Origin: Saccharospirillum sp039982735
GTDB lineage: Bacteria > Pseudomonadota > Gammaproteobacteria > Pseudomonadales > Natronospirillaceae
DNA: 64,000 bases
Direction: 5' to 3'
NCBI RefSeq assembly: GCF_039982735.1
Contig: NZ_JBDWXV010000015.1
Span: forward strand, 1-64,000
Under the pieces are notes generated by a model that saw only the letters and a list, made by a program, of their open reading frames with translations, ran no database searches and was not told where the DNA came from. Shown one piece after another: positions 55,762-64,000 of this stretch. A program made the position numbers and the translations under genes. Position 1 is the first letter of the stretch; every line of letters begins with the position of its first letter.

Positions 55762-55780
55762 CAAGTCAGCGTTGGACTAA

Positions 55781-58207
55781 TCAGTCGTGGGCAATATCCA
55801 GCGTCAGATTCTGATATGACACCTGATCACCTTTCTGCACCGCCACTGTGCTGACATCGGCAGAGATTGTCAGGGTGTATTGCGGATCATCTTCTACAAA
55901 AGAGGTTCCCGTGGCACTCGCCTCACCAGCAACCAGAGTATTGCGAACCCAGGTCCGATAATTGTCTTCATACAAGACATCGTTGTTGGTGGCACCGACT
56001 GCCGGCGTCTGATCCAGGGTCAGCTCCGTACCCGTTTCCGCAAACTCGATGTCATACGTTTCTGATTGCGGATACCAGACAAACCGGTCCCCTTCGGTCA
56101 GGTAGTGAGTAATGACATTGTTTGCCTCGAACGGAGCATCGGCAGTCGCCACCAGTTCAGCAGCGTCGATGATATAGACACCACCAGCACCCGTTACCTG
56201 CATTACAACACGGTGAGTACCTTCTTCATTGTGCTCGGCTACATTCAAGGCTGTGGTCTCATCCACACCGAACCCAAACCGAACATTGGCTTCCTCGACC
56301 AGTCGGATTAGGCGGGTTTCGCGAGCGCGCTCCGAAAAATGCGTGTCAGTCACACCCCAGGGAAAGGTGCCCATACCACCCGTAGGTTCGTGATTACTGC
56401 TGTCGTAACCATTTACCAGCGAATCGTAGGCCGAGCCTGCCGTAATCATCGGATTCACGGGTTCAGCATTGAGCAGTTTACCACCCCCCTGAACAGCCGC
56501 ACCAGCTGAGGTACCGCCAATAATCAGATCACCGGCGGCTTGGCGCGCCAGGATCTGAGTCAGCTCTGCACTTTCCTGGCGGACGGCGCCATCGAAAGTC
56601 ACCAGTGCATCAAAGCTGCGAACCTGATCACCACCATTGATGAAAATGCCATCAGCTGCTTCGATTTCACTTGCCAGCCCCTGTTCACAAGCGGTCATGT
56701 GTGACTCGAAGTAATCCGGATAGAGAAGATCCAGATGGGCCGCTGACGCATAATCGCTGTGGTAGGCGGCCAGCCAGTCGCACTGGGCTTCATCGCGTGC
56801 CTTGCGGTAGGCACGGTCAAGTGGTAACCAGCGGGCTTCGGCTCCCGCCTGTTCGAACACACCCTGATAATAATCGGCAGCGGCGTAACTGTTTGCTGAA
56901 GATGATGTCATGACAAGAATAGTCGGCGTCTCTTTGCCACTGGCATCACGAGCTTGCTCAACAAACGCTTGATATAAACCGACTGCATCACCATTGACTG
57001 AATTCGAAAGACCTACATACTCTACCGCTCTCTCATAGTCAGTAAGGTCATCAATAAGCAATTCGAGTATTTTGTACCGTATCGTTCCTGGCAAGTCGTT
57101 CCAAAGGTCCAGTCCGGTTTCATAACCATCGCGCAGTACGACGTCGGAAAATGCATCGCCAAACACATCTCGGTTTTCGCCTTCACCAGTATTGTTGCTG
57201 TAATCGACTGAGACTTCACCGGATTCATCCAGCATCGCTTGCAGGATCAACACCACCTCATCTTGGTGTTCGCTGCTGTCCCAGCCAGACTGTACGTCAA
57301 TGGCGTCAATGATCGTCTGGTCAAGAATAAAGCTATTGGCATCCAGCGTATCAACCAAACGGAAGAAGTCACCGTCGTTATCGTCGTCAACCAGATAACT
57401 CAGGTCTGAGTTATAAAGTGCATCGCCATCAGCAAGTAGCGTACCGCCCGCATCGATGTCTTTCAGCGCCAGCAGCAATTCATCCTGCTTGCGAGTCTGG
57501 GCACTGACCAGATCCGCGACCACGGTTTTAATGACGTCTTGCTCGTCAGTCAGAACATCGGCTGCCAGGGCATCCACCATGGCATTGACCGCCACCGACT
57601 TGGCTGCCGTCACGGTGTAGTTCAGACGCTGGTCCGCCTTTTTCAAGCCTTCAAAGGTTGCGTATTGAGCAGACGAACTGTCGAACCAGATGCTGTCGCC
57701 ATCGACACCCTCGGGCAACCCTGGCACTTCTGTGGCGGTGATGCTGATAAAGTCGGCTCTGAAATCCTGCCAGTCAGCGTACTCGGGCGTGGCGCCAAGT
57801 TCTTGCTGTAAATAATTAAGAATTAGCTCAACACCGGTTTTAAAATCCGGATCGGTTTCCCAAGACGGATCAGCCACCAGGGCATCAATTTTAACCTGAC
57901 TCATTTCGACCGGTTCGGTCAGTGCAACGGCGACTTTTGCCGACGCATCGCCGTAGTATGCCCAATATTCATCCCAGTCATCACAATCATCTGGCTGGAC
58001 ACTTGAGCAAACACTGCCCGCACCACCCACGAGTTGAGAACGCATCAGGCCGTTTGAGATTGTCGTTAATGGAAATTCAACACTGACCTTAAAAGGTGGT
58101 TGCACAGTTTCGGGAGTATCATCCTTCGAACTGGCGTTACAGCCTGCCAGTACAGCAGTAGCGGCCAGAGTCAGTGCCAGCGAAATAGGCGTGTTTTTCG
58201 ACTTCAT
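55781..58207 (-). CDS. Lipoprotein with cyanophycinase-like S51 domain
   Basis: 808 residues. Lipoprotein signal (LALTLAATAVLAGC, Cys 23). An N-terminal region of about 430 residues follows that I cannot place in a family; it is acidic and mostly helical. From about 450 comes a peptidase S51 fold: PTILVMTSSSANSY, GIFINGGDQVRSF near 525, the nucleophile motif GGTSAGAAVQGG near 565 and FGFGVDETTAL near 650. A small beta domain ends the protein. Secreted cyanophycinases degrade cyanophycin made by others; no synthetase is in view. The start at 58207 follows AGGTGA. Confidence 0.8.
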   Translation of the reverse strand: MKSKNTPISLALTLAATAVLAGCNASSKDDTPETVQPPFKVSVEFPLTTISNGLMRSQLVGGAGSVCSSVQPDDCDDWDEYWAYYGDASAKVAVALTEPVEMSQVKIDALVADPSWETDPDFKTGVELILNYLQQELGATPEYADWQDFRADFISITATEVPGLPEGVDGDSIWFDSSSAQYATFEGLKKADQRLNYTVTAAKSVAVNAMVDALAADVLTDEQDVIKTVVADLVSAQTRKQDELLLALKDIDAGGTLLADGDALYNSDLSYLVDDDNDGDFFRLVDTLDANSFILDQTIIDAIDVQSGWDSSEHQDEVVLILQAMLDESGEVSVDYSNNTGEGENRDVFGDAFSDVVLRDGYETGLDLWNDLPGTIRYKILELLIDDLTDYERAVEYVGLSNSVNGDAVGLYQAFVEQARDASGKETPTILVMTSSSANSYAAADYYQGVFEQAGAEARWLPLDRAYRKARDEAQCDWLAAYHSDYASAAHLDLLYPDYFESHMTACEQGLASEIEAADGIFINGGDQVRSFDALVTFDGAVRQESAELTQILARQAAGDLIIGGTSAGAAVQGGGKLLNAEPVNPMITAGSAYDSLVNGYDSSNHEPTGGMGTFPWGVTDTHFSERARETRLIRLVEEANVRFGFGVDETTALNVAEHNEEGTHRVVMQVTGAGGVYIIDAAELVATADAPFEANNVITHYLTEGDRFVWYPQSETYDIEFAETGTELTLDQTPAVGATNNDVLYEDNYRTWVRNTLVAGEASATGTSFVEDDPQYTLTISADVSTVAVQKGDQVSYQNLTLDIAHD

Positions 58208-58741
58208 AGATTCACCTGTCCACGACGAACCGCGCGAGTTCATCACGTAAAAAATTGAGAATTGATCAGATTTGGCCATGACGTTTCAAACAGTCAGAAC
58301 GTTGCATCAGGCAGGCACACACAGCGGTTACAACAACCGGTTGATGGCTCACCAATGATCAGACGTTAGAATGAAACAGAGACCAGGAACGACTCAAAGG
58401 ACAGGCAGTGGCTACTCGTCAAACCACTCGCTGAGGTAATACGCTTTGCAGGGGAAGGCCCGATAATGGCCTCTTACATTGGTCATCATAATGGTTTACG
58501 GCAGCCGGGTCGGTTGCTTTTACCCTCGTGTTGATGGCATTTATTGTTATCTTTAAACGTGAACGCCATGCAGGCTGGCTGCTTTGCGTTCCGTTTTGCT
58601 GGTTGCCTTCGCATGACTTTACTCTGCGTAATCAGCACTTCCAATGTAGGTCTATTCGGGGGCCAATGACAAGTATCTTTAAGCGGAAATCGTTAAAAAT
58701 TAAACCCAGGTCGCAATCCTGTAATTCTAACCTGGTTAGAA
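58208..58741. other. Gene-free leader of cyanophycinase-like gene
   Basis: No gene is supported. At the right edge a 21-base palindrome, AATTCTAACC and GGTTAGAATT around one central base (58723-58743), runs into the alr stop codon. It could serve as the 3' hairpin of the alr transcript or as a DNA operator. No clear promoter for the lipoprotein gene was recognised. Confidence 0.5.
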
Positions 58742-59827
58742 TTAATCGGTGGGCCATTGTTTATCGACACGGGGTGAAACCCGAGTCAACAATTCATATC
58801 CAATGGTACCGATATGTGAGGCGACTTCATCGACACTCAGGTGCTCGCCCCAGAGTTCAGCCGAGTCTCCGAGTTGGACCTGGGGCACATCGGTCACATC
58901 AACAGTCAGCATATCCATCGATACTTTACCCACCAGAGGCACGCGCTGCCCGCTCAGCCAGACCGGCGTGTTGTCGGGTGCATGACGCGGGTAGCCATCG
59001 CCGTAGCCAATGGCCAGAGTAGCGATGCGACTCTCCCGTTCGGCTTGCCAGCGAGCACCATACCCGACCCTCTCACCGGCCTGGATATGACGCAGAGCGA
59101 TCACGGGCGCAGTTAAGGTCATCGCCGGTTTCAGCCCCAGCTCCAGCCCGGTTTTGCCGAACCCGGGCGAGGCGCCATACAGCATGATGCCGGGTCGAAC
59201 CCAGTCGGCATGGCTTTCAGGCCAGGCCATGACGCCAGCCGAATTGGCCAGGCACAAATGCACGCCTGGCAGTGCCCTGGCCAATGCATTAAAGCGGGCA
59301 ATTTGCGTTGAGGTAAAGGGATCCTCGGGCTCATCGGCACTGACAAAATGCGTCATCAGGTTGACTGGCTGCAGGGGTCGAATGGCCTGAATTCGTTTGA
59401 CGAAGTCGGGCACTTGGCCGGGTGTCACGCCCAACCGGTGCATGCCGGTATCGACCTTCAGCCAAATACGCTGTTGCCCGAGCCGGTCTGCCATGGTTTC
59501 GAGGTAGGTCAGTTGCTCTGTCTGGTGAACAACGGTATCGCAGCCAAGACGCACCGCATCCAGCGCTTGCAGAGGCCCCAGCGTGCCTTCCAGTAAGAGT
59601 ATGGGCGCATTGATGCCCGCATCCCGCAGTGTCTGAGCCTCTGCCAATGTTGCGACGGCAAAGCCATCGGCCTGATGCAGTGCCTGAGCCGCCTGAACCG
59701 CACCGTGGCCATAGCCATCGGCTTTTACCACCGCCCAGATCCGAGCTCCGGGCGCCAGCGTTCGAACCCGCTGCAGGTTGTACTGCAACGCTGAAGGGTC
59801 CATATACGCGCAAGTGCCCCGGCTCAT
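58742..59827 (-). CDS. alr: Alanine racemase
   Basis: 361 residues. The PLP lysine lies in AVVKADGYGHGAVQAA near residue 34 and the second catalytic tyrosine in RVGYGARWQAE near 255. It makes D-alanine for peptidoglycan. The stop overlaps a perfect palindrome. The start overlaps the dnaB stop (ATGA), so it is co-transcribed with the replicative helicase gene, a common gammaproteobacterial arrangement. Confidence 0.96.
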   Translation of the reverse strand: MSRGTCAYMDPSALQYNLQRVRTLAPGARIWAVVKADGYGHGAVQAAQALHQADGFAVATLAEAQTLRDAGINAPILLLEGTLGPLQALDAVRLGCDTVVHQTEQLTYLETMADRLGQQRIWLKVDTGMHRLGVTPGQVPDFVKRIQAIRPLQPVNLMTHFVSADEPEDPFTSTQIARFNALARALPGVHLCLANSAGVMAWPESHADWVRPGIMLYGASPGFGKTGLELGLKPAMTLTAPVIALRHIQAGERVGYGARWQAERESRIATLAIGYGDGYPRHAPDNTPVWLSGQRVPLVGKVSMDMLTVDVTDVPQVQLGDSAELWGEHLSVDEVASHIGTIGYELLTRVSPRVDKQWPTD

Positions 59828-61227
59828 TCGTCTTGCCAGCTGCCGTATTGTTCCGGCGCCAGATTTTCAAATCGGCTGTATTGCCCCAAAAACGCGACCC
59901 GACAGGTACCGATGGGGCCATTACGCTGCTTGCCGATGATCAGCTCGGCAATACCCTTGTCAGTAGAATCTTCGTTATAAACTTCATCGCGGTAGATGAA
60001 CATGATGATGTCGGCGTCTTGCTCGATCGCGCCTGACTCACGCAGATCCGAGTTGACCGGTCGTTTGTTGGGGCGCTGTTCGAGGCTCCGGTTCAACTGC
60101 GACAGGGCGACCATGGGACAATTGAATTCCTTCGCCAGCGCCTTCAGCGACCGGGATATCTCGGAAATCTCACCGGTTCGGCCCTCGGTAAAGCCCTTAA
60201 TCTTCATCAACTGCAAGTAGTCGATCATGATCAGCCCGATATCGCCATGCTCCCTAACCAGGCGCCGCAAGCGGCTGCGCATTTCATTCGGACTGATGCC
60301 AGGCGTATCGTCAATAAACAGTTTGCGGTCCTTGAGTAGATTGACCGCCTTGGTAAGTTTGGGGAAATCGTCTTCATGCAGCTTACCGGTTTTAACCCGC
60401 CCCATGTCGATGCGTCCCAGTGATGCAATGGACCGGGTAATGATCTGGTCGGCTGGCATTTCCAGACTGAATACGACAACGGGCTTGTCCTGATTCAGCG
60501 TTGCTTCTTCCACCAGGTTCATGGCCAGCGTTGTTTTACCCATGGATGGCCGGGCCGCCAGAATCATCAGGTCCCCGGCCTGCATACCGGTGGTCATTTT
60601 GTCGAGATCAGTAAAACCCGTCGACACACCGGTTATCTCACTGTCGGAGTGAAAAAGTTCATCAATGCGCTGAATGGCCCGGTCGACCAGTGGGTTGACG
60701 TGCACCAGCCCGCCATCCTGATCAGCCCGTTCCTCAGCAATTTGAAAAACCTGACGTTCGGCATCATCGAGAATGGATTCGGCATCCATCCCACGCGGGT
60801 CATAGGCTTTGCTGGCTATGTCATTGGCAACGGCAATCAGCCGCCGCAACACCGACCGTTCCTGAACGATCTTGGCGTAGGCAACCAGATTACCGATCGA
60901 CGGCGTGTTTTCAGCCAGATCGTTCAGATACTCCATACCGCCAACGGCATCGAGCTGCTTCTCGTTATCGAGTGCTTCACCCAGGGTAATCACGTCGAGC
61001 GGCTGAGTCTGCTCCGCCAGCCGAATCATCATCCGGTACACCTGACGGTGCTCGTTGCGATAGAAATCGTCCGGCAGTAGGATCTCGGCGACGTTATCCC
61101 ACTGGCTGTTGTCGATCATCAGCGCACCCAGCACCGACTGCTCCGCCTCCAGCGAGTGCGGCGGCACCTTAAGCCCGGCCAACTCGTCGTTGTGGGAGAA
61201 CAGATCGTCTTCGAGGGTGTCGGTCAT
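59824..61227 (-). CDS. dnaB: Replicative DNA helicase DnaB
   Basis: 467 residues, full length. The N-terminal helical domain (about 18-120; PHSLEAEQSVLGALMID) is joined to the RecA-like motor. Walker A is ARPSMGKTTLAMNL near residue 225, Walker B GLIMIDYLQLM near 330, and the DNA-loop/arginine-finger stretches are LSQLNRSLEQRPNKRPVNSDLRESG and DIIMFIYRDEVYN. No intein is present. Overlaps alr by four bases and has about 670 bases of repeat-filled DNA upstream. Confidence 0.97.
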   Translation of the reverse strand: MTDTLEDDLFSHNDELAGLKVPPHSLEAEQSVLGALMIDNSQWDNVAEILLPDDFYRNEHRQVYRMMIRLAEQTQPLDVITLGEALDNEKQLDAVGGMEYLNDLAENTPSIGNLVAYAKIVQERSVLRRLIAVANDIASKAYDPRGMDAESILDDAERQVFQIAEERADQDGGLVHVNPLVDRAIQRIDELFHSDSEITGVSTGFTDLDKMTTGMQAGDLMILAARPSMGKTTLAMNLVEEATLNQDKPVVVFSLEMPADQIITRSIASLGRIDMGRVKTGKLHEDDFPKLTKAVNLLKDRKLFIDDTPGISPNEMRSRLRRLVREHGDIGLIMIDYLQLMKIKGFTEGRTGEISEISRSLKALAKEFNCPMVALSQLNRSLEQRPNKRPVNSDLRESGAIEQDADIIMFIYRDEVYNEDSTDKGIAELIIGKQRNGPIGTCRVAFLGQYSRFENLAPEQYGSWQDE

Positions 61228-61321
61228 AGAGCGTTACTCATCGGGATCTTCAGCACAGAGAACAGAGCCAGCTATGGTATCGGTTTGGGCTGCCAATTGG
61301 GAGAGGCTTTGGCCTTGGAGG

Positions 61322-61546
61322 CTGGTGCCATGAGTCAGAAATTCAGAGGGTAAGCTATTCCTGTGGTCACCGCTTCTTAGGTGGCAGGCGGGCTGTCGGG
61401 TACGCCTACTGGAGGCACGCCGTAAACCCCTCCCTGGGGGCTCGGAGACCGCATCAATGCGGTCTAACGGCCACCAGTAGACGCACCCGACAGCTCTTGG
61501 GTTCTACAGCGGTTAATCAGCACGTATTTCTGACTCATGACACCAG
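61322..61546. repeat. Long-hairpin repeat, copy E (inverted), with outer inverted repeat
   Basis: The inner stem is 61391-61412 with 61474-61495 (19 of 22 paired, the rest wobble-type on one strand). The core, read on the reverse strand, has ACCGCAT/ATGCGGT, then CCCC...GGGG and gggtttacggcg: the same plan as copies A-D in opposite orientation. The outer inverted repeat is 61322-61342 with 61526-61546 (20 of 21). It lies upstream of dnaB. Confidence 0.85.
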
Positions 61547-61633
61547 GGTGAGCACCGAGATCTAACTATGATCAGCTCGAATCACCCTGAAGATCATAGA
61601 TAGAAGGTCATGTCGGAATTGGCAGCCAATAGA

Positions 61634-61797
61634 GTGTCAGGTGCCGGGTAGACCTATCTGGGGTAGTCTGAGGCATGGATGCCGAAGCCTAGGCCCCATG
61701 GATGGGTTGAGTGGGCGGCATCCCGCCCGACCCCAGATAGGTCTACCCGGTGCCTGACACGCGCTCCTGGCACAGAGCATACCCGGTGCCTGACACG
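61634..61797. repeat. Long-hairpin repeat, copy D
   Basis: The outer stem is 61634-61663 with 61731-61760 (28 of 30; the only mismatch is a tandem T-G/G-T step also present in copy B). The core has GGCAT/ATGCC and ccccatggatgggtt, and the loop after it is replaced by a GGGCGG/CCGCCC hairpin (61713-61728). The right end ACCCGGTGCCTGACACG is duplicated as a direct repeat (61745-61761 and 61781-61797). It lies between the rplI terminator and copy E. Confidence 0.88.
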
Positions 61798-61808
61798 AAC
61801 TCCGAGCA

Positions 61809-61859
61809 CAAAAAAACGGGAGGCAGGGGGCGCACAAAGTGCGCTCCTGTCTCCCGTTC
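61809..61859 (-). terminator. Terminator of the rpsF-rpsR-rplI operon
   Basis: A twelve-base outer stem (61816-61827 with 61846-61857, one G-T pair) contains an inner GCGCAC/GTGCGC hairpin and is followed on the reverse strand by a T tract. 40 bases behind rplI. Confidence 0.88.
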
Positions 61860-61896
61860 TGTGTCAGAACCGTATCAGCAGTGAATTACTGCTGAA

Positions 61897-62346
61897 TCAG
61901 GCTTCCGGTACCACGATGATGTGAACCGAGGCTTCAACATCCGGATGCACCTGGATGGTGATGTTGAATTCACCGGTGTTACGGATCGGGCCAGCAGGCA
62001 TTTTGACTTCAGACTTGCTGATTTCAACGCCAGCGGCAGCAACCAGATCAGCCACATCTCGCGGGCCGATAGAACCGAACAACTTGCCTTCATCACCGGC
62101 GTTCGCTTGAACGGTCAGTTCGATTTCGGCCAGCTTCTCGGCGCGCTCGTGAGCAGCGGCCAGTTTTTCGGCTTCGGCTTTCTCGAGCTCGGCACGACGC
62201 TCTTCAAAAACTTTAACGTTGTCCTTGCTGGCAGGCACAGCCTTGCCTTGCGGGACCAGGTAGTTACGTGCGTAACCGTTTTTTACGTTAACGGTGTCGC
62301 CCAGAACACCCATCTTGCCAACTTTCTCAAGCAGGATAACTTCCAT
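61897..62346 (-). CDS. rplI: 50S ribosomal protein L9
   Basis: 149 residues, family length. N-terminal MEVILLEKVGKMGVLGDTVNVKNGYARNYL is diagnostic; a long connecting helix (about 40-75) leads to the C-terminal RNA-binding domain (KLFGSIGPRDVADLV). The start at 62346 follows GAGGT; an in-frame ATG 21 bases earlier lies inside the preceding gene. Last gene of the operon. Confidence 0.98.
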   Translation of the reverse strand: MEVILLEKVGKMGVLGDTVNVKNGYARNYLVPQGKAVPASKDNVKVFEERRAELEKAEAEKLAAAHERAEKLAEIELTVQANAGDEGKLFGSIGPRDVADLVAAAGVEISKSEVKMPAGPIRNTGEFNITIQVHPDVEASVHIIVVPEA

Positions 62347-62356
62347 CTCGCTTACC

Positions 62357-63211
62357 TCATTCGTCATTCTGGTCCGGTGCTTTGGTCAGGCGGGCTCGAA
62401 TATCGACCACACCATCAATCACAGCACCCAGTACCAGCAATGGTAAAATGAACTGATTGAGCAGCAGGCCCCCGACATAAAATGCGAGTAACCACTGCCC
62501 ACCCATATTCGTTTTCGCAATCACCCCATGCACCAACGCCACACCGGCGAATAACAGGGGCAATAGCAACAACAGCATGGCTGCAGGCTTCACTGCGTAA
62601 GCCAGGCCAGCCAGTAACACCAGCGCTATCAGCAAGCGGCCGCTGATTCGCAGCGCATGGAATTCCTGTCGGAACCCACCCGGGTTGTACAACCCGGCTT
62701 GCCAGTAACGCGCCAGCACCAAACACAACAGTGCTTCCAGGAGTTCAACGGTCATTACCAGAAAAGCCGCATTGGGCTTCACCGATTCCAGCATCTGCCA
62801 CATGGGCTGAGAGGAATCGGTGCCAGCGACACCCTGTTGTACCTGGGTAATCACCGCTTCAACCCGATCGTTCAGCAAAACCTGGGCGGCTATAGCCAGC
62901 GCAATGCCCAACAGGGCCGCCACTGTCAACAACACCGACCAGCTCTGCACCGATCGCATCACCATCGCCAACAGCGCGGTGACGGGTAAAACCAGCAGGG
63001 GCAAGATCAGCCCGGTCAATTGCCAGGAAACCAGTCCCCCTGCCAAACTCCACAACAGCACTCTGGTGCCTTCGGTGGCGCCACGCCTGAGCGTGACCAG
63101 TGCCACCAGCGCCGCGCTGAGTGCATAAAGCATCGGCAGCGCAGCAAAACCTGCAGCAAGAACCCCAGCGTTCAGTTGGCTTTTCATCGCAAAGCGAGCC
63201 AAGCCCATCAT
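62357..63211 (-). CDS. Multi-pass membrane protein between rpsR and rplI
   Basis: 284 residues with about eight membrane segments. The arrangement rpsR-membrane protein-rplI is seen in pseudomonads and relatives; the protein resembles the DUF2232/YybS-like group, though I am not certain of the family. Function unknown. It is translated from GGGAGGA, 25 bases behind rpsR, and ends 10 bases before rplI, so it is expressed with the ribosomal genes. Confidence 0.75.
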   Translation of the reverse strand: MMGLARFAMKSQLNAGVLAAGFAALPMLYALSAALVALVTLRRGATEGTRVLLWSLAGGLVSWQLTGLILPLLVLPVTALLAMVMRSVQSWSVLLTVAALLGIALAIAAQVLLNDRVEAVITQVQQGVAGTDSSQPMWQMLESVKPNAAFLVMTVELLEALLCLVLARYWQAGLYNPGGFRQEFHALRISGRLLIALVLLAGLAYAVKPAAMLLLLLPLLFAGVALVHGVIAKTNMGGQWLLAFYVGGLLLNQFILPLLVLGAVIDGVVDIRARLTKAPDQNDE

Positions 63212-63236
63212 GCCGGGGTCCTCCCTTTAATCCGAC

Positions 63237-63464
63237 TTACTGGTGACTGTCGGTGTAAGGCAGCAAGGCAAGGTAGCGAGCACGCTTGATGGCCGAAGAC
63301 AACTGGCGCTGGTAACGTGCACGGGTACCGGTGATCCGGCTGGGTACGATCTTGCCGGTTTCAGTAACGTAGCCCTTCAACAGGTCTACATCTTTGTAAT
63401 CGATTTCCTTGATGCCTTCTGCAGTGAAACGGCAGAATTTGCGGCGGCGGAAAAAACGTGCCAT
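63237..63464 (-). CDS. rpsR: 30S ribosomal protein S18
   Basis: 75 residues, full length. MARFFRRRKFCRFTAEG and RITGTRARYQRQLSSAIKRARYLALLPY are diagnostic. It binds S6 as a dimer on 16S rRNA. It keeps the N-terminal cysteine of zinc-binding S18 forms (RKFCRF), but not a full four-cysteine set. 17 bases behind rpsF. Confidence 0.98.
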   Translation of the reverse strand: MARFFRRRKFCRFTAEGIKEIDYKDVDLLKGYVTETGKIVPSRITGTRARYQRQLSSAIKRARYLALLPYTDSHQ

Positions 63465-63481
63465 GTGAATGCTCCTCGTTG

Positions 63482-63904
63482 TTAGGCTTCTTCAGACTCT
63501 TCGTCGTTCTCGGGCTCGGACTCAGTCTCTTCAGCGCGGTTGCGGGCAACAGCAGCCTGAGCTTCGTCTTTGGCCTTCTTGGCTTCAACGCTCTTCATCA
63601 TCGGAGATGCTTCAGTGTCAGCATCTTTGCGACGCATGATCATGTTGCGGATGATGGCATCGTTAAACCGGAAGGTGCTCTTCAGATCTTCAACGGTGTC
63701 GTTGTCAGCTTCGATGTTCAGCAGAACATAGTGAGCCTTGTGAGCATTGAGGATCGGGTAAGCCAGTTGACGGCGGCCCCAATCTTCATGGCGATGTACC
63801 TTGCCACCTTTCTCGGTTACAACAGAGGTGTAACGCTCGATCATGGCCGGTACTTGCTCTGACTGGTCAGGATGGACCAGCAGAACGATTTCGTAATGAC
63901 GCAT
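63482..63904 (-). CDS. rpsF: 30S ribosomal protein S6
   Basis: 140 residues. MRHYEIVLLVHPDQSEQVPAMIERY and GRRQLAYPILNAHKAHYVLLNIEAD are diagnostic. The C terminus is a long acidic tail (about 110-140) ending in EEA, the type that RimK extends with glutamates in gammaproteobacteria. The start at 63904 follows AAGGAG. First gene of the operon. Confidence 0.98.
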   Translation of the reverse strand: MRHYEIVLLVHPDQSEQVPAMIERYTSVVTEKGGKVHRHEDWGRRQLAYPILNAHKAHYVLLNIEADNDTVEDLKSTFRFNDAIIRNMIMRRKDADTEASPMMKSVEAKKAKDEAQAAVARNRAEETESEPENDEESEEA

Positions 63905-63930
63905 AAAATCTCCTTGCGGTTTTGGCAACC

Positions 63931-63960
63931 TCCTGCGGTGCGGCCGCAGTAAGGTAAGGA
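63931..63960 (-). promoter_or_regulatory. Candidate S6:S18 leader hairpin
   Basis: On the reverse strand CTGCGG, loop CCGCA, CCGCAG forms a perfect six-base hairpin (63949-63933), flanked by CCTT and GAGG, about 30 bases before rpsF. A hairpin with a CCG motif at this place is the known autoregulatory site for the S6:S18 complex. I did not confirm the full consensus. The promoter lies beyond the window. Confidence 0.55.
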
Positions 63961-64000
63961 GTGACTCTTCAGCCCTTGTTATGGCCCGGCCCGAAACGGC

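Noticed and set aside
55781..58207. Evidence for cyanophycin storage by this organism
   Set aside because: Only a degradative, exported enzyme is seen, and no synthetase gene is in the window, so storage cannot be claimed.
61637..61837. Short open frames across the hairpin repeats (also near 32042-32260 and 53595-53832)
   Set aside because: All share the peptide MGPRPQHPC-like sequence because they read through the same repeat. The stems explain the similarity and none has a ribosome site.

Overview
The window looks like a chromosomal segment of a moderately GC-rich, aerobic, probably marine gammaproteobacterium. The rpsF-rpsR-membrane protein-rplI...dnaB-alr order, the yeaG-yeaH-spoVR trio, sbcB and mqo all fit this, and the general character is Oceanospirillales-like. 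The family assignment is inference from gene content. There is no prophage, insertion sequence, CRISPR array or conjugative module, and nearly all of the DNA is accounted for by intact genes.

Layout from left to right. 1-7.9 kb: a broken and an intact initiator tRNA, a DUF349 protein, exonuclease I, and a divergent regulator/BenE transporter pair sharing two palindromic operators. 7.9-18.3 kb: class I fumarase, a 1096-residue surface lipoprotein, an AraC regulator divergent from a MATE exporter, a HIT protein, and a ribokinase-nucleoside hydrolase operon. 18.3-32 kb: a glycerol module. It holds a six-gene ABC importer (glpSTPQUV), a divergent sigma-54 activator with a recognisable upstream activating cluster and -24/-12 promoter, glycerol kinase, and downstream a second binding-protein paralogue followed by a wrecked chemoreceptor gene.

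32-40 kb: a MotA-like/OmpA-like envelope motor pair, then an unusual cluster. A very acidic lipoprotein is encoded divergently from a four-gene operon made of an RstB-like kinase, an acidic secreted protein, a TPR/beta-barrel outer-membrane protein and an RstA-like regulator. This cluster is the best candidate here for an undescribed system. 40-49.3 kb: an acyltransferase, the molybdenum cofactor operon moaA-mobA-moaBCDE behind a probable Moco riboswitch, and the prkA-yeaH-spoVR stress operon. 49.6-58.2 kb: ung, an AcuI-like reductase, apt, a purine permease, mqo and a cyanophycinase-like lipoprotein. 58.7-64 kb: alr, dnaB, and the rplI-rpsR-rpsF ribosomal operon with a probable S6:S18 leader hairpin.

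A second layer runs through the intergenic DNA: five copies of a 100-200 bp hairpin element. The long outer stem differs in sequence from copy to copy but stays paired, while an internal two-hairpin core is conserved. Two copies are wrapped in a further inverted repeat of about 20 bp. A separate ~170-200 bp inverted-repeat element lies at 34.65-34.85 kb.
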